A stretch of DNA of 64,000 nt from Typha latifolia (lineage: Eukaryota; Streptophyta; Magnoliopsida; Poales; Typhaceae), in contig CM034100.1 of NCBI GenBank assembly GCA_019914945.1, forward strand, positions 15,077,096 to 15,141,095. The letters run 5' to 3'. Both the position numbers and the translations under genes were made by a program. Positions 25,001-36,877 of the stretch are shown in pieces; the stretch's first letter is position 1, and every line of letters starts with the position of its first letter. Below the pieces are notes generated by a model. The model was given only the letters and a program-made list of their open reading frames with translations, was not told the DNA's origin and did not search any database.

Positions 25001-28000
25001 TAAGGACTTGTCATACATTAACACTAAACATCCCAAAGCAAATACTAGAGGACAGAAGGTAAAATGTAACTTGGAATAAATGTTGTCACGTGTTATTGTG
25101 CTTAACCCTTTTTAAGTGTCTTCTTGAAGTTCTTCAATTTTTGTTAAAGTACATATGCCTCTCCAATCTATGGACTTTTCAAGGAAAAGTAAAATAATGC
25201 TGAGAATTTCTATCCAACAATATCAAATTTTGTGATATTTAATTCTGTGATAATGCTTAATCTGACTGATCTGAGCCTTGTTTGAAGAGATACCTTATAC
25301 TTGGAGCACATAAAATAAACTATTAGAATGCTGTTATTTCTTTTGTATTTAATGTTTTTCATTTTCTCTGGGGTGATACTTTTTAATATGTATTTGCTGC
25401 TCTCAAATCTCCAGATAATCAACTATTTTGTGAACATTGCTTCTGTCCTAAGCAGGAAGACTCTAATTGACAAGAAAGGTCTTAGCCTGGCAAATTCTTA
25501 TTGACAATAACCAAATGTTTCTAAAAGTCGTACATATGTTAGGCATGGAGAACATTGCTTCCATCTATTAATGCCAATATGTGTACAAATATGGTTCATC
25601 GGAGATTATAATTTTGTAGTATCTGCTATAGGTTTGACTGTATATCTCTGAACCAGTTCTTGAATAAAGCATTATTAAACAAGAGAATGAAAAGACATGA
25701 ATGTCAGAACCACAGAAGGCTGATGGGAGTCGAGGTGCATATCATGCAGATACATGACTTCTGTTTTGGTTTGGATATAGGTTGACATTTTTCATGGTGA
25801 AAGAAGACCTATGAATCCAAGGACCCAGTATGTCTTCATAAAAGCACTAAACCTTTCATTTCTTTCAGAGCGTTCCATTTGGGACTTATTTTGGTTTAGA
25901 GAACTATTTATAGCATATTGAAAATGTTTCACCACCACTAACATCACCAGCACCACCACCGTTAAGTGTTAAGAAAGTTTGGCCGCGCTGCAATTCATCT
26001 TTCAAATTTTTGGTCATGTGGTAGTCCATTACATATGCATATATTCTCTCTTTGGATGGCTACTATAATTGGCTTTGCATTTGATTCACCAGGAACTTCT
26101 TTTTGTAATTAATAAGTATTAATAAATTTCAGGCAAATGACTCTGAAATTCCTTTGTTGCATGAATACAATGGGATTGTAAAAGATGGTGAGACCATGCT
26201 CGAGGTATGGCTGTGTTATTTCATATTTTTGTTTTCTCTGGCTGCAAAAGGAATCTGCTTACATGCTGCATTTACATGTTTGGCTACAACTTTTAGGAGG
26301 AAAGGAGATTACTTTATGTTGCAATGACTCGTGCCCGGAAGAAGTTGTACATTTTATATGTTACTGTGGATTATAATTGGCAGGTATGCCATATTCTAAA
26401 TGTAACGTGCACTATAGATTTCTGCTATGTATCTTCTTTACCTTTCCTGATTAAAGCATATTGATTACTAGTTGCTGCAACCTTCACGTTTTCTCAAAGA
26501 ACTTCCTGTTCACCTTCTGGAGATCCAGGTCAGCGGCATGATTTCACATCTTCTGTTTTAAATTATCCAATTTAGAAAACTTAATTTATCTCAGAAAAGA
26601 AGATGTTGCGTCATGATTCATCTTTGCTGGTGCGTGGAAGCTTTTCCAGTGTCTCCTTTCAATACAAATTTGTCATCTGAAAATTTTATTTTACTTGTAT
26701 AAAGTTTAACATCTATTAGTACTGGATAAAATTGTGATTTATATCACTTTGGCTTTTCAGCTGATTGCACATATGTTATCCCTTTAAATCCAAAGTGAGC
26801 ATTAAACTTATAAAGTTCTGTCTCCTTACCTGCTGATCTTCTTCTAGGTTTGATGGATGCCTTTCTTTTTCCCAAAATTTTCTTACAGCTAAGGTCTTGG
26901 ACATCCACTTAGGTTAAAATGAAAGATGGGGCTGTGAGATGCAAGATTATTGTTGGTAATATAATCAGTGAGACTGACACTTTATTTTTCAAAATAAACT
27001 TAAAATTCTGTCACATATGAAATAAACCAGAGACAGGAAGATATCTCTTGGTCTAACCTAGATTTCTATGACGTGTAAAAGTTAACTAATTTAGATCCTC
27101 AAATCTATTAACAAAATAGACACCGTAGTTATGATTGGAATTGTTCAGTTAGACTTTTATTACATTATAGTCCTTCTGCACAGTCAGTCTGAAAGAATAA
27201 TCCTCATATCCAATTTCATCATCTTTCTGTCTTTATCCATATTATTACCAAGAATAATGGATTTTTTTTTTCTGTTTGGATGTTTTTCCTAGTTGCATGA
27301 GTGTGCTTGCTCAGATTATTATCATGAATGGAGTTTCTTTTATTGTTCTCATTTTTGAGGTTGCTCCTAGTTGCATGAGCCTAAAGTACAATCCATGAGA
27401 ATGTGAGACAGATAACTCTACTAAATCTAAGCCTTCCATGCAAGTCTTGGTATTTTCGTGTTCCTTGTTGAAACAATAAGAGATCCAAACCTAGAATGGG
27501 TTTGGAGAGGAGAGGAAAAGAGCAGAGGATTTTGGTGAAGTATTTCTTCATGAGTGAAAGAGATGGTTCAGCCCTATTTATACAAGATCACTATAAAATA
27601 AGATAAATTAAATGATATAAATTCTAATAACTCTAATAACCCCCCCTCAAACTCAAGGTGGATCATAAATCAAGAGTTTGCTAACTAAATGTTCAAACCA
27701 AGGAAGGGGAAGCGACTTCGTGAAGAAGTCGACAATCTGCTCCTCAGTGCTGAGGCGATGGAGCGAAATGGTGCCAGCTCGGTACTCCTGGCAAGTATAG
27801 TGAATATCGACTTTAATGTGTTTCGTCTTCTCATAGAAAATATGATTTTTAGCTAATTTTTTAGCACTATCATTGTCGACACGAAGAGAGGTTGGAAGGT
27901 GTAAGAAAATACCTATATCACTAAGGAGACGATGAAGCCAAACAACCTCCTTATTCGCTGCACACATGGCATGATACTCTGACTTAGTACTGGAGAGAGA

Positions 28001-31000
28001 TACCATATTTTGCTTCTTGCTACGCTAAAAAATCATGGAGTCTCATAAGAAAATGCAGAAGCCAGTAGTAGATTTTTGATCAAATTTGTCACCAGCATAA
28101 TCTGCATCAGAATATGCTCGCAGAGCCAAAATAGAAGTCGATGGCATGAAAAGAGAGTGAGTGATGGTGCCACTTATGTATCGAAGAATGGGTATAAGAG
28201 CAGCATAATGGGCAAATCGAGAAGCCTACATGAACTGAGTGACAAGACCAATTGCATGAGAGATATTAGGCCGAGTAATGGTTAGATAGATGAGTGCCTC
28301 GACAAGTTGATGATATCTGGTCGGATTTGGAAGAAGGTGACCATCATCGGGTTGAAGCTTAACATGAAGCTCAACTGGAGTAGCAGCAAGATGAGTATCA
28401 GTAATGGTGGTGGAACTGAGAATGTTAGTAATATACTTCTACTAAGACAGCAAAAGAGCATTAGATGATTGGGCAATTTTGATCCCCAAAAAATATCGAA
28501 GAGGACTGAGGCCTTTCATCTCTAACTGATGTTGAAGATGCTGCTGAAGGAAGTAGATATCAACTGAGTCATCTTCGGTGATAATCATATCATCGACATA
28601 TAGAAGAAGGATGGCCTGGCCTGGCCCTGAGCAGAAGACCGTAGAAACATAGATGGCTCAGAGGGGCTCTCCCGAAATTCGTAGTCTGTTATAATACTAT
28701 GAAATCGATTAAACCAGGCAAGAAGGGTTTGCTTAAGCTCATAGATAGCTCGTTGCAGACGATAAATGTGACCTGGAGGAAGAAGGAAACTAGGTGAGGG
28801 TCCATGTATACCTCCTCGTCAAGAAGACTATGAATAAACGCATTCTTCACATCCATTTGATATAAAAGCCACTGGCGATTGGAAGCAACGGCTAGAAGAG
28901 TGCGGACAGAAGTCATCTGGGCCACTAGAGCAAATGTCTCCTCATAGTCTATCCCATATTCTTGAGTAAAGCCTCGAGCAACTAGACGAGCTTTGTACCT
29001 GGCAATGGATCCATCAGGTTGATACTTGACCTTGAAGATCCATTTGCAGCTGACATGCACGATATCTGGTGGGCAAGGGACAACATTCCAAGTACGCATC
29101 TGCTGAAAGGACTGAAGCTCATCTGCCATGGCCTACTGTCACTCTGGAACCTAGACGGCCTCACGATATGACTTAGGTTGAGGAGTGGAGTAGATGGTTA
29201 CAAGAAAGGTGTGAAACTGGGGAGAGTATGTAGCGAAAGACATCGAAAACCATAACCAGTCAGGATGGCGATGCTCACGCTCTAGATAACGACAGTTAGG
29301 TGTAGGAACTGTCACAGTAGAGGATGAGACTGTTGGAGGAATACTACTAGGGGAGGAAGGCTCAGCTGTACCGATCCTAATCCTTTTAGCCTATAGACGG
29401 GTCTTGCACAACATAAGAAGTAGACGAGAAAGATATAGTATAACTAGAGTCAGAAAGCTGAGTAATAGAAATAAGACTCATAGTTAAGCTGGGAACAAGC
29501 CAGACATCAGATAAGATAAGACGACTAGTAGGATCTGTAGATGAGGTGATGTGACCAATGTGAGAGATAGGATAATAGTCCACATTAGCTGTGTGAACAT
29601 GAGAAAAAGCGAGTGGGGCAGGTGTGAGGCTAGTAAAAATGGAGGAGTCGCTAGTTATATGATGTAAGGCACCTGAGTCAGAAATTTAGGGTTTAGTCAT
29701 ACCAGAGGTAGCAAAAGACGAAGTGGAGGTGCTAGTGAAGCTAAAAGCTCCATGAATGAGCTGCTGAATTTGTTGGAGCTGCACACTACTGAAAGTGGGA
29801 TTAGTGGAGTCAAGAGATGGACTGGTGCTTGGACCAGCAGTTGAGGAAGACAAGTGAAGACTCTTGTCCTTACTTGATCCCCTTGCTAGAATGAGCAACA
29901 AACTTAGGATGAAGTCGATAGCAGCGAGCAGCAAGATGACCAGGACAGCCACAATGAGTGCACATAAGTCGCGATGAGTGATGCTCTCGTCCTGACACAT
30001 GAGTGATATGAGCAATAGTAGAAATGTCAAGTTAGATTGGTATAGGGGGGCAGGTGTAGCACCAAGCACACTATTTATGGTGACATGGGGCTGTGTAGGT
30101 GTAATATGCTGATAGGGCAAGAGACGTTGCCCAAGCTCCTCAGCCTGTAGCTAAGCTATGGTATTGTCCAAGTTGAGGAGAGTGGAGCGGTGCAACAAAA
30201 GACAAGTGAAATTCTCAAATTCTGGATGAAGGGCAAATAGGAACTCCAACAAGTGATCCTCGTCATGATGGCGTTGAGCAGCCATTGAGTCAGTCGGTTA
30301 GAAAGTCAGTCATGCGGGCATAAAAATCTTGGATGGTGAGCTGGCCCTATTTGGCCTCGTGAGCGTTGCGATGAAGTTGAAAGCGACACATCAAACTCGA
30401 TTGAACAAATCGACGACTGAGATAGGTCTAGATGGCCTGAGCAGAAGACAAGGTCTGGAGCTGAGGTCGAAATGATCGATCAACCTGTAGAATAAGGTAG
30501 GTGCAGACTTCTATGTCACGCAGGGCCCACTCATCATACTCTGGAAACAAAACCTCGGACTGAACAGTCTTAAGTGTGTTAGACTCAAAAAAAGCCACAG
30601 TAGTGGTCTAGATGATGGTGTGAGGGGGAGCACACCCCGTAGAGATGCTGTCGTTGTGCCCGAGAAAATGTCGCCCGTGAAGGACGATCTCAATGGAAGA
30701 GGCCTATGTGATCTAGTCCCGTTGAGTGACAAGAAGAAATTTGACTAGTGATACACTCTCATGATCGACCATTGAAAGGGATGAAAATCTATCACACCTT
30801 TAGGGCGATTCAAGATTTTATCACTCAGGCCTTTCGTCGAACATTTGGAGTGCGTAAAGATTAATCTCAGTTTGCAGTCAAGCAGTTGCCTTATTTCCAC
30901 TGTTTGGATGAATGGAAGCAAGAAGTGTAGCCTTCACTGAGCTTGAGTGAGTGGGAGGAGATGGTCGGACAAGCAACAACCCAGTCATTGATGGGTGGCT

Positions 31001-34000
31001 TCGCTGATAGCAAATGGAGATCAACGGTGATTTCTTTGCTAGTGGTGGCTCTGTGATCCGAGTTGAGAGAGCTCACCAGCAAATGGAGCTTGAGCTCACT
31101 GCTGCAAGATTGGAACTTGCGGTGGTGGCTATGTGATCTGAGCTCTTGGCGGTGAAGTCACTGACGGTAGCAACAAGCTTTTGGTTGAAGTCGAGCTCAA
31201 GAAAGGTGATCGGTGAAGGCCACCTTCTCTCCGATGGGAGAGCTTGAGCTGCAAAATTAGGCTTCCTGGTGAAGGAAGAAGGCGACTGAGAGAGCTCACC
31301 GGTGGCAGCAAAATATTTTGGTCGAACTCGAGCTCAAGGAAGGTGACTAGTGAAGAAGGAGCTGCTCCTCCAGCAGCAACCTGCTCGAATGGAATGGGCA
31401 GCGACGATAGGCAGCGCGACGGGCAACGATGAAGTCCTCCGTTGAGGAAGAAAAAAAAATTGATGCTCGCTTGGAATGATGAAGTCCAAGGGTAGCTAAA
31501 GAAAAAAAGACTTACAGATTGGTGAGCTCTGATACCATAAAACAATAATAGATCCAAATCTAGAATAGGTTTGAAGAGAGGGGAGGAAAAGAGTAGAGGA
31601 TTTTGGTGAAGTATTTCTTCATGAGTGAAAGAGAGGGCTTAGCCCTATTTATATAAGATCACTATAAAATAAGATAAATTAAATGATACAAATTCTAATA
31701 ACTCTAATACTTGTCTCATCTAAATTTTGCACTCGTTGCTTACTATAGAATTGGCATTAGACTAGAACCTATTGTCACTTGTAATTACTTCAGTAGGTTT
31801 TGCAAATTGAGTCATGCGGTAGTTGATTTGCTTTACTTAATTTTATCGTGCATGTGGAAATTTATTCCCAATATAATGATGTAAAGGGTCTAGAATAATT
31901 GATATTTCTTTTGTGTTGGACTGTAGTATCATATGACATCAACCTTCTAAAAATTGGTGCCATGTTGATATCCACAGCAAAATTTGACAATAGAGGGAGT
32001 GACCTCAAAATCCATATAGCTATTGGTGGGTAAGGTAATCTACCTTTTTGGTTGTAGTTTAGGCTCATGTGATTAAGAGTAACACTCCAAAACTCTAGGC
32101 ATGGGGATTGTCTAGATGAGTGAGAAAAATGACAAATTTTGACTTGTCTTCTCCGAAATAACTAAGCAGAAGAGACAAATGGAAATTTGTCTATATACAT
32201 GTATAAGTATGTTAATTAAGGAGGAGATGGATCTCTCAATTTACTTGATTATTGGCCTCACAGTTTCTTCTTGTCTGCTATATCTTAGGATCCAAAAGAT
32301 ATCTGCTCATTTTTTGAACCTTTTCCCTTTGACTCCTAAATTCTTATAGGGTGGCTTAAGTGACCTTCCTTATAATTTTTAGTTTAGTTTGGCATCAAGA
32401 AGAGGCATATAGAAGTTGCATACTGATGTATATGCTTCATGCTAATTACAACATTTTGTAGGGCACGGAACCTTATGAAGAAATAGGGCGACCGACAGAG
32501 ACAAGAACCCTTCATCACAGTAATTCTGGATGTGAACCGTCAGTTGGAATGCCTATTTTTGAAAACAATGAGTGTTCAGGTTTTCCTACAGAATTGGCTC
32601 AAATGCCTCCTGCGAATGGTTTTTTGAAGAGGTTAGTATTAATTATTGGCTTATTGCTTGTGGTGTATGCTAAGGAAGTGATGATGTAGGTATTGGTTAC
32701 ACCAAGGTCTCTCTTGAGTCATGACTCTTCGTCTTTTACAGGTTCAGTACAGATGATAGATCTATTGTATCTCATCTGTTCCATCATTGGGCAAAAAAGA
32801 AGGCATTTCAGCTTCCAAAGCGTTTGCTAGATAAGGTACTTTTTATTGAAAAAAAATCAGTGTAGAAATTAATGGGAACCATGAACATAATGTGCTTTCT
32901 CAAGGTTACAGTGCAAGAGATTTTAATGAAAATCATTTGAGGAAAGCTTTTCTTGCTTGAAAAATAATAATAATAATGTGGTATATTTTATGTTTAAATT
33001 ATCATGTACATTGTTCCTTATAAAGTATAGTAGGATAGTGACATTTCTCAACAATGGGAACACTCTATATGCACACTTCCATGGTTTAATTCATTCCAGG
33101 CACCGCATAACCACACATTTTTTATGGGCAATTTTAAACGAACATTTTCGATAAAGGGCCTAAAATATATGGTTATTAGCCTAGATGGTTTAGAGAAAAT
33201 GATGGTAAAGATTGATTATTACAGGTGACAGTAGCTTTCCATTGTCTTTGCCATGTGAAATCTGTTTGACTAGCTATCACATTTGACCTTTTGTGAACAA
33301 AGGATTTTTGAGTTTGGTGTCAATATAGAAAATTTTGCTACTTGCTAGTACTAATTTTGGAGCAGTATTGGTTACTCAGCCGCAATTATTCTAGTAAACT
33401 GTTGTTGCAAGTTCCAACATGCAGGTCCCGAACGTTATATGATTACGTTAGATATTTCATAGTTCTACTTGGAATTCGTTTGTGATGATTGTGATGTTTA
33501 AACTGTGACGGACAGCAAAGCTGTAACATTTTTAGTTTATTACATGATATGATTTAAAATATAGGGTTTAATGAATCCTGGTAATATATAATGTAAATCA
33601 TGGTTCCATTTCTTTTCTGTGGTTGCAGGTTGGCTTTGCAATTGATGAGCGTCTAAGGAGCAAAGCATACAAACGCAAGGTTTTCCTTTTCCAGAAGCTA
33701 TATTTTCTTTTTATAAGTGATTTTGATACTCCCCATGCTATGCACATAATAGTTGCATTTGTATGTCATTTAGATATATATTCTGTTCAAATATGTATAC
33801 AAATGTATCCAAAAAGGCCTAATATTCTATCTTCCATCCTCTGTCTATATTATCTTCTCTCACTCCAAATTTCTCACCTCTTGTCTAATTCTCATCTATC
33901 GAGGGTTGTTTGTGCCTACCCAATAATGTTCCTCCTACCCCCTTATCCTATTCCTAGTGACCAATTGTTCATCCTTCCCATATCCTCTTCCCCATCTTTA

Positions 34001-35930
34001 TTCCAAACCTCTTTACCACCTTACTTGAATACTAAGGGTAGAGATTAATTAAGCAGTTGTGAGACGAGAGGTGAAAGAAAGGAGGATAGAACAGTAAAGA
34101 ACAAGAAGAGGTCTGTATTCTGGAAAAGTGATTATCTAATTTGTACGAATGGGATGCAAATATGCAATTCCTTTTTGTGCTATTTGGTACTAAAACCTAA
34201 ATAAATGTATGCATCTCGTACTGATAATATGCTGCAGTTCTCCTGGAGCTGCCATGGCAAATTCAGTTTTATATGACAGACATCTTTAAATAAATTTAAC
34301 CATAATTCAAGTGTCAGAAAAACAGTTATAGTAGGATTCTTGAAGGTCATAGAAGAAGTTTGACTGTCTCTTTTTCTTTGCAGTACCAGAATGATGAGAC
34401 CGCTGAGTTTGCTATTCTTCATTTCTTCACATTTCAATGACTTGTCTCTATCTCATCTTCCAGCTGCATTTAAAGCTGAACAATCTGAAAATTTTCTTCT
34501 CAGGAAGTTCTATCTAGCCTCAAATCATGTTTGGGTGGTGATGAAGCCTTTTGTTATGCACAATATGTGAGTTGACATAAATAGAGATTTTCATAAACAA
34601 GCCAAATCATGTTTTGCTCATGGGATTGACCAACTGCACATTGCAGGTTATTAGGTGGGAGCAGATTCCTATTGATAAGCGTGCTTATTTGATTAGAGAA
34701 AGACAGGTCTGTTATTGTATTTTACTTTTTAATAAATAACTGTTTATAATTTCTTCTATCCTATTAAATAATGAAACGAGGTTCCAATTTCTTCTAACTG
34801 AATTCACAACTGTAACCTCAATATACTCTTAATAGTTCATGTGCATATTTCGTCCTGTATTTCCTAACCTAGAACTGCAGTCATCTACTCCAATTTTCTG
34901 ATTAATGATATTCTAGATAGGCCATTAGTCCCTGTTCCTCAATTGTTGTGCTGATGTGCAGAATACTCTGAAATTAAATTGTAGCATGCTATTCTATTGG
35001 AAAACTATTCAGTTAATTGCAGAATTAACGAACTGCTCTAATCTCACTACTCCTTTCTTAGCTGAGAATTTTCTCAATACATGATATTATATATGTTAAA
35101 TACATCAAATTTGTGTTGAATTTCCAGAGCTTCATCATGCAGTAAATGTTAATAAGCTCAATTTTTTTCAGGAACATTTCCAGAAGCGGAGAATTGAGAA
35201 CTCAATGAGTTCATCAGAGGCTACACCTAAACAGGTTGTATGTCAGCTAGTTCTTGTTTATCATGTTTTCCTGTTGTATCAAGTGAAAGCTTGATTCTTT
35301 CCCCCCGAACTTCAGAGTGCTAACACAACTATCACATTCATGCAAAAATATCAGTATTCTATTTTTCGAGTATTTCTCTTTATTAAGGGTATTTTAATCC
35401 TTTTTTATATTAAAATATTCAGATTTAATTTGAAAATTAACCAGGAGTGTATATATATGTGCGTGTGCGTGCGTGCGTGCGCAAATAACATATGTTTTGA
35501 GAATGTAAATATCAACTTTCCAGAGGTATAGACGAAAAAGAACCCATCTTATTTACATGTGAATTTCTTTCATTACAAGGATCCAGTTACTTATGATGAA
35601 TTTAATGAGACCAACTGAATGGTAGAGCAATAGAAGGCTTTGCCTTGTTGCTGGCCTTTTTTCCACCTCTGTACCTTGCTTTCAATAGTCATATTAAAGT
35701 TAAACTGCAACTCCTTTCCGATAAAGGTTAGGCAGTTATAGCCTAATTCAGTTGATTTTATTTATTTTAAGAGCGAACAGTCCTATTGATTTTGTTTTGC
35801 TCCCACTAAACAATTTTCTTGCTCTGATTGTTATCCACAGATTGCATATCTTCGGAATCTGGGGTGCACTATCACACCTAATTCACGCCTTCATGCATCA
35901 CATCTGATAGAGCAGTACAAGTCCTTGTGA
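10071..35930 (+). CDS. SRS2: SRS2-like UvrD-family ATP-dependent DNA helicase, 29 exons, complete
   Basis: Exons: 10071-10183, 10261-10624, 10738-10779, 10879-11042, 11194-11392, 11885-11941, 12021-12126, 12213-12346, 12469-12543, 12673-12798, 12913-13032, 13104-13187, 13866-13979, 14132-14232, 20376-20442, 21517-21567, 23554-23631, 24022-24225, 24328-24366, 26133-26204, 26297-26383, 26472-26528, 32462-32631, 32742-32835, 33629-33679, 34504-34566, 34647-34706, 35172-35234, 35841-35930. Total 3,045 nt (1,014 aa), somewhat shorter than the Arabidopsis At4g25120 protein. All SF1A motifs are present: I AGPGSGKT (Lys about 159), Ia [12 protein letters not shown], Ic STFHSFC, II VDEFQDT (D363-E364), [53 protein letters not shown]. 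It should be a nuclear 3'-5' helicase limiting recombination, by analogy with yeast Srs2. The 77 bp first intron (donor GTCCGT) is inferred from frame and is the least certain junction. Confidence 0.9.
12799..12912 (+). other. Candidate U12-type intron (intron 10 of the helicase gene)
   Basis: The donor reads GTATCCTAG, close to the minor-spliceosome consensus GTATCCTT, and CCTTGAC at 12885-12891 matches the U12 branch-point core. The 3' end is ambiguous. A normal AG at 12911-12912 gives an exon starting Glu-Cys-Ser. The 12 bases just before it (12901-12912) are in phase and would add Ile-Thr-Val-Lys if a non-AG acceptor were used. Confidence 0.5.
17743..17850 (+). mobile_element. Fragment of the GGCCGTGCC-end MITE family inside the Copia element
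   Basis: The sequence begins CATGGATGGTCGTGCTAG, matching the left end of the intact copy at 22117 (CATGGATGGCCGTGCC) with few mismatches. The Copia reading frame stops making sense at exactly this point. GGCACG/CCGTGC-type words follow until about 17850. The matching right end was not located, so this is likely a broken copy. Confidence 0.5.
18027..18736. mobile_element. Fold-back element with long inverted-repeat arms inside the Copia element
   Basis: A left arm at about 18027-18284 is an imperfect reverse complement of a right arm at about 18484-18736. Matching landmarks are TTTGTCATTTTTGG against its partner near 18690, CAATCAAATCATGTATTATC against its partner near 18600, and CCATTAAATATTTCTAAAA against its partner near 18525. 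Each arm contains a 22 bp perfect palindrome with core AAACACAATTGTGTTT (18248-18269 and 18497-18518). The roughly 200 bp loop carries two more GGCCGTGCC words (near 18292 and 18391). It sits where the Copia RT core should be. No clean target duplication was identified. Confidence 0.7.
18286..18420. mobile_element. MITE-end remnants in the fold-back loop
   Basis: CAACGATGGCCGTGCCA starts at about 18286 and resembles the inverted right end of the 22117-22530 copy. A second GATGGCCGTGCCACC lies near 18390. Between them lie a GGCAC/GTGCC-rich stretch with a run of eight C and AT-rich DNA. These look like ends of one or two further family members nested in the loop; their boundaries are uncertain. 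Confidence 0.4.
19500..20060 (+). repeat. Possible solo LTR or LTR fragment
   Basis: Within helicase intron 14 and downstream of the Copia 3' LTR, this stretch has LTR-like landmarks: a GTTTGAACG/GTTCAAACG repeat cluster (19530-19600), TTATAAATAG as a possible TATA region near 19654, TTTTAGGGTTT, and a CGAACCACGTAAATTTTG motif like those near the 3' ends of plant Copia LTRs. Similar words (GTATATCCC near 19462, GTATACCCC near 20070) lie on both sides but are not a clean target duplication. No paired LTR was seen. Confidence 0.3.
22117..22530 (+). mobile_element. hAT-like MITE, copy C, with 8 bp target duplication
   Basis: 414 bp GC-rich insertion in intron 16 of the helicase gene, flanked by a perfect CTTTTAAC duplication (22109-22116 and 22531-22538). 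The ends are inverted repeats starting with CA: CATGGATGGCCGTGCC on the left, and CAACGACTGTCGTGCC when the right end is read on the opposite strand. An 8 bp duplication with CA-starting ends is characteristic of hAT elements. The interior has inner inverted segments (GTCACTTCGTCAGG-type words around 22240 and 22360) and no transposase. It must have been mobilised in trans. Confidence 0.85.
23126..23170 (+). repeat. C/A-rich simple repeat
   Basis: A one-strand C/A tract: CCCCCC, then (CAC)n, CCCCC and (CA)n. It lies in intron 16 of the helicase gene and is probably a microsatellite. Confidence 0.8.
27469..27638 (-). repeat. 3' LTR of the intron-22 Copia element
   Basis: 170 bp. It aligns end to end with 31538-31709, with roughly a dozen substitutions plus a 2 bp length difference, about 7% divergence by eye. 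On the minus strand it ends TGTTTCA, the expected CA terminus. Confidence 0.92.
31538..31709 (-). repeat. 5' LTR of the intron-22 Copia element
   Basis: 172 bp, directly followed on the minus strand by the Met-tRNA primer site. Its terminal CA has become TA (TGTTTTA), a point change relative to the other LTR. Both LTRs start TATTAGAG instead of TG, read on the minus strand. Confidence 0.92.
35455..35481 (+). repeat. Alternating purine-pyrimidine GTGC/GC tract
   Basis: TATATATATGTGCGTG followed by three more GTGC units, in intron 28 of the helicase gene. This is a short microsatellite of alternating purines and pyrimidines. Confidence 0.75.
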
Positions 35931-36877
35931 GATAAGAGGATGACTTGAAGATTATAATATGTTTGTTCTAAATCCGTTAAGATAATTTAACCATAAAACT
36001 ATGGTGAGAAAAAAATATATAATATTAACTTGTTTCACGTGAAAGATTGATTGGCATCAAGATTAGTGAACGATATGTTATATCTTGTACCATTGAACAA
36101 GAAATATTTAAGAATATGCCAACTTTTCTCCTTTCCAAACATTTTCTAATATTGATTATCTTGTACAACTTGGGCCGTTCTGTTTCAATCCATTTGGAGG
36201 CACGGTCCAATGTGCATTAGTGCATCAATTGCGTCCATCACTTAAAAGGATCAAGGCAAGAATTAGAATTGCAGCAAGACAGAACCAGATAGAGGTCTGG
36301 ATAGAAATCATGCCTGTGCGTCAATAGTGTTCCAAAAGGAGACCTTCCTTGACATGGAAATGAAATTAAGAACTATAGCCATCCGGAGTTCATCTATTTC
36401 CAACCAATGTTGATATAGGAATTGTTTCTGTAAGCATCTGCAATGCCGATGCACACGCACCTGACAAGTTCTTTATAGTAAATCTCAATTCATGGTGCCC
36501 CCTTCCATGTATCATAGTACCAATCTGGTGATGCAGCACTTGTGTTTTTATTGGCAACGTATACAAAGTCTGCAACTCCATCTCTCCACCATCCTTAACT
36601 ATCTTACAACTCTTGCCAAGCTTTACAAGAAAGAAACCACTGAGAGCCAGTTTAGGGGCAAATCTGAAATATTAGCTAACTTTTAAGTCAGCGCAATCAT
36701 GATCCAAGGGAAGCAAAAATATAGGAGAGCAACAAACTATGAATTCAAGCTGCTGAAATCTCATTTATGTCAATGTTGTGAAGGCACAATGAGCTGTTTT
36801 TGAACTATTCCCCCGCATGGGGGGTGCATAGGCTGCTAGTTGCTGAATCTGGAAGATTGGTAGTTGGAGGGGCTTCC
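35931..36877. other. Convergent 3' region between the helicase and GATA genes
   Basis: 947 bp separate the two stop codons. The interval should hold both 3' UTRs. It is AT-rich near 35980-36020 and of mixed composition after that. No further gene, repeat or RNA was recognised. Confidence 0.5.

Larger units (their letters stand above)
27469..31709 (-). mobile_element. Ty1/Copia element with both LTRs in helicase intron 22, integrase deleted
   Basis: Antisense to the host gene, 4,241 bp, flanked by a perfect 5 bp duplication CTTGT (27464-27468 and 31710-31714). The 5' LTR is 31538-31709 and the 3' LTR 27469-27638. The primer-binding site TGGTATCAGAGC (initiator Met tRNA type) lies immediately inside the 5' LTR (31526-31537), and a G-rich polypurine tract lies next to the 3' LTR (27639-27650). 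Coding remnants on the minus strand in order: CCHC knuckle [14 protein letters not shown] (about 29975-29920), protease and post-protease region (about 29690-29390), reverse transcriptase (29129-28500, YVDDM at 28600-28586), RNase H (28006-27653, [28 protein letters not shown]). Integrase HHCC and DDE segments are absent between about 29390 and 29340. Frameshifts and stops show it is dead. Confidence 0.93.

Noticed and set aside
31129..31557. A 142-codon minus-strand frame next to the 5' LTR of the intron-22 Copia element
   Set aside because: It lies in the element's leader and has no recognisable Gag motif; considered non-coding leader or heavily decayed sequence.
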